13,863 nt of DNA from an uncultured Collinsella sp. (GTDB lineage Bacteria; Actinomycetota; Coriobacteriia; Coriobacteriales; Coriobacteriaceae): NCBI GenBank assembly GCA_900751665.1, contig CAADSV010000053.1:1-13863 (forward strand). The letters run 5' to 3'. Every line of letters begins with the position of its first letter. Position 1 is the stretch's first letter. This document shows positions 12,250 through 13,863 of this stretch, in pieces. A program made the position numbers and the translations under genes. The notes below the pieces were generated by a model that was given only the letters and a program-made list of their open reading frames with translations, did not search any database and had not been told where the DNA came from.

Positions 12250-12287
12250 CCACCACAAAGGGGACAGGCACCTTTGTGGTGGTTTTG
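12250..12287 (+). terminator. Intrinsic terminator of the glnA-regulator unit
   Basis: A perfect 12-bp stem CCACCACAAAGG / CCTTTGTGGTGG (12250-12261 with 12271-12282), 9-nt loop and TTTTG. It starts 5 bp after the response-regulator stop codon. Confidence 0.85.
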
Positions 12288-12400
12288 ACGCAGGTGCGGG
12301 TTCCTTTCGGGCCTGCAACAGAACTTAAGCCTTCCTAAAAGATTGCGTTCTCATACACGTGCACCCGCATATTGGGGTACAACTCAACGTGAACAATGAT

Positions 12401-12435
12401 GGCCCGCCACATGTTTGGCGGGCCTTTGGTTATTT
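12401..12435 (+). terminator. Intrinsic terminator or attenuator immediately before htrA
   Basis: A perfect 8-bp stem GGCCCGCC / GGCGGGCC (12401-12408 with 12417-12424) and then TTTGGTTATTT. Only 18 bp separate it from the htrA start codon, too little for a promoter, so htrA transcripts must start upstream and read through it, or start within it. The stretch 12288-12400 shows no reading frame but could carry a short leader or small RNA. Confidence 0.65.
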
Positions 12436-12453
12436 GACGAAAGGATCGCAGCT

Positions 12454-13863
12454 ATGAGCGAGAACGATTCCCAGCGTCCCCAGGATGCGGGCAACGCCGG
12501 CGAGACCCAGCAGCAGCCGCGTGTGCAGGTGGAGTCGACGCCTGCCGGTAGCAACATTCCCTACGTGCAGGCTTACGACACGCAGACCGGCAAGCCGCTG
12601 GGCGGCCAACAGGTCGTGAACAAGCACACGGTGGTCAAGACCAAGACCAAAAAGCTGCCGATCTTTATTACGGCACTCGCCGGCTGTGCCTGCGGAGCCC
12701 TGCTGGTCATTGCGCTCATTATGAGCGGCACGCTCGATATCGGTGGCGGCAAGAATGCCGTGACGGCGGGCGCTTCGGGTTCATCGACGCAAAAGATCAC
12801 GATCGACTCCGAGGACACCACGCTGGCCGAGGCCGTTTCTGCCAAGGCCTTGCCCTCCGTCGTTTCCATCACTGCCACTTCGAGCGGCAGCCAGAATGGC
12901 TCGCTTTCGCAGTCTGCTGATGAGTCGGACAGCTCGGGCAGCGTCGGTTCGGGCGTCGTGCTCGATACCGAGGGCCACATCCTCACCAACAACCACGTGG
13001 TCGACGGCTACGACCAGTACGTGGTCACCATGGACGACGGCACCACCTACGAGGCCGAGTTCGTGGGCAACGACGCTTCGAGCGACCTGGCCGTCATCAA
13101 GCTCAAGGACGCCGACGCCTCCAAGCTTACGCCGATCGAGATCGGTGATTCCTCCAAGCTCAACGTGGGCGAGTGGGTCATGGCCATCGGCTCGCCGTTC
13201 GGCAACGAGCAATCTGTCTCCACGGGAATCGTGTCGGCGCTGTATCGCTCCACGGCCATGAGCTCTACCAGCGGTAACACCATCTATGCCAACATGATCC
13301 AGACCGATGCCGCCATCAACCCGGGCAACTCCGGCGGCGCGCTCGTCAATGACAACGGCGAGCTCGTGGGCATCAACTCGCTCATCGAGAGCTACTCGGG
13401 CTCCAGCTCGGGCGTGGGCTTTGCTATTCCCGTTAACTACGCCAAGAACATTGCCGACCAGATTATCGACGGCAAGACGCCGGTGCATCCGTACATGGGC
13501 GCTACGCTTTCGAGCGTCAATGCGCTCAACGCCCGCACCAACAAGCTGAGCACCGATAGCGGCGCGTACGTGGCGAGCGTCGTCGAGGACGGTCCCGCCG
13601 CCAAGGCTGGCATCCAAGAGGGCGATGTCATTACCAAGCTGGGTGACGACGAGATTACGAGCGCCGACGGCCTGATCATCGCTCTGCGCAGCCACGAGGT
13701 GGGCGAGAAGGTCGAGATCACGCTCATGCGCGGCAAGGACGAGAAGAAGGTCACGGTCGAGCTGGGCTCCGACGAGGAGCTGCAGAACCAGCAGCAGGAC
13801 GACAGCGCGACTGACACCGGCAACGGCGGGATTACCGGCGAGCAGCGGCGCCCGTACCCGGAG
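12454..13863 (+). CDS. htrA: HtrA/DegP-type membrane-anchored serine protease (3' end outside window)
   Basis: The frame is open from ATG 12454 (GAAAGGA 8 nt upstream) to the window edge, 470 codons, so the C-terminus is missing. Residues 1-67 are a polar, Gln-rich cytoplasmic tail ending in basic KTKTKK. Residues 68-91 (LPIFITALAGCACGALLVIA...) form one membrane anchor. A Ser/Gly-rich linker leads to the trypsin-like domain with catalytic His181 (LTNNHVVDG), Asp211 (SSDLAVIKL) and Ser293 (INPGNSGGALV). A PDZ domain starts near 345 (HPYMGATL) and includes GPAAKAGIQEGDVITKLGDD. The last residues are Gln/Asp-rich and low complexity. It should degrade or refold damaged exported proteins outside the membrane. 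The triad is complete, so it is predicted active. Confidence 0.95.
   Translation, partial: MSENDSQRPQDAGNAGETQQQPRVQVESTPAGSNIPYVQAYDTQTGKPLGGQQVVNKHTVVKTKTKKLPIFITALAGCACGALLVIALIMSGTLDIGGGKNAVTAGASGSSTQKITIDSEDTTLAEAVSAKALPSVVSITATSSGSQNGSLSQSADESDSSGSVGSGVVLDTEGHILTNNHVVDGYDQYVVTMDDGTTYEAEFVGNDASSDLAVIKLKDADASKLTPIEIGDSSKLNVGEWVMAIGSPFGNEQSVSTGIVSALYRSTAMSSTSGNTIYANMIQTDAAINPGNSGGALVNDNGELVGINSLIESYSGSSSGVGFAIPVNYAKNIADQIIDGKTPVHPYMGATLSSVNALNARTNKLSTDSGAYVASVVEDGPAAKAGIQEGDVITKLGDDEITSADGLIIALRSHEVGEKVEITLMRGKDEKKVTVELGSDEELQNQQQDDSATDTGNGGITGEQRRPYPE

Noticed and set aside
12781..13695. 304-codon minus-strand frame opposite htrA
   Set aside because: Antisense shadow; the plus strand shows a complete protease triad and PDZ domain.

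Overview
The window comes from a moderately high-GC Gram-positive bacterium, most likely a gut member of the Coriobacteriia such as Collinsella. This is an inference from gene content (an actinobacterial GlnR-like regulator beside a type I glutamine synthetase, and a LacI-type KdgR with kdgK and eda), from GC-rich third positions and from strong AAGGAGG-type ribosome binding sites. No sequence search was possible.

Layout. 1-1382: the end of an MFS drug-efflux-type transporter, a two-CBS-domain protein coupled to it, and a small MGMT-family protein. 1601-3322: the scar of an integrative element. It holds the 3' half of an initiator tRNA with its own terminator, candidate integrase arm sites, a broken tyrosine integrase and an unrecognised reading frame. 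3267-4600: an AAA ATPase gene on the minus strand, bounded by a palindrome array downstream and eight exact 10-bp tandem repeats upstream. 4625-9000: a sugar-acid (2-keto-3-deoxygluconate, KDG) region with a YczE-family membrane protein, a GntR/FCD regulator, KDPG aldolase (eda) and KDG kinase (kdgK). 9038-10060: the divergent LacI-type repressor, probably KdgR. 10114-12287: a divergent glutamine synthetase and a GlnR-like orphan response regulator. 12401 to the end: an HtrA-type membrane-anchored serine protease that runs off the window.

How the genes fit together. The promoters of kdgK and of the yczE-like gene have the same design: a TATACT -10 box, an identical 16-bp LacI-type operator just downstream, then a long hairpin with an identical 8-nt apical loop. 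A second leader RNA of about 120 nt is found before eda and before the yczE-like gene. In both copies a 5' helix and a terminator-like helix compete for the same bases, while the stems themselves have changed sequence. This points to a KDG regulon under two layers of control (repressor plus structured RNA), with the YczE-family membrane protein as an unexpected member. Kinase and aldolase together turn KDG into pyruvate and glyceraldehyde-3-phosphate.

The glutamine synthetase has lost several residues that bind the catalytic metals in the classical enzyme, although the overall fold motifs are kept. It sits beside a GlnR-like regulator and behind a plausible GlnR box, so it may be a regulatory paralogue or an enzyme with another substrate.
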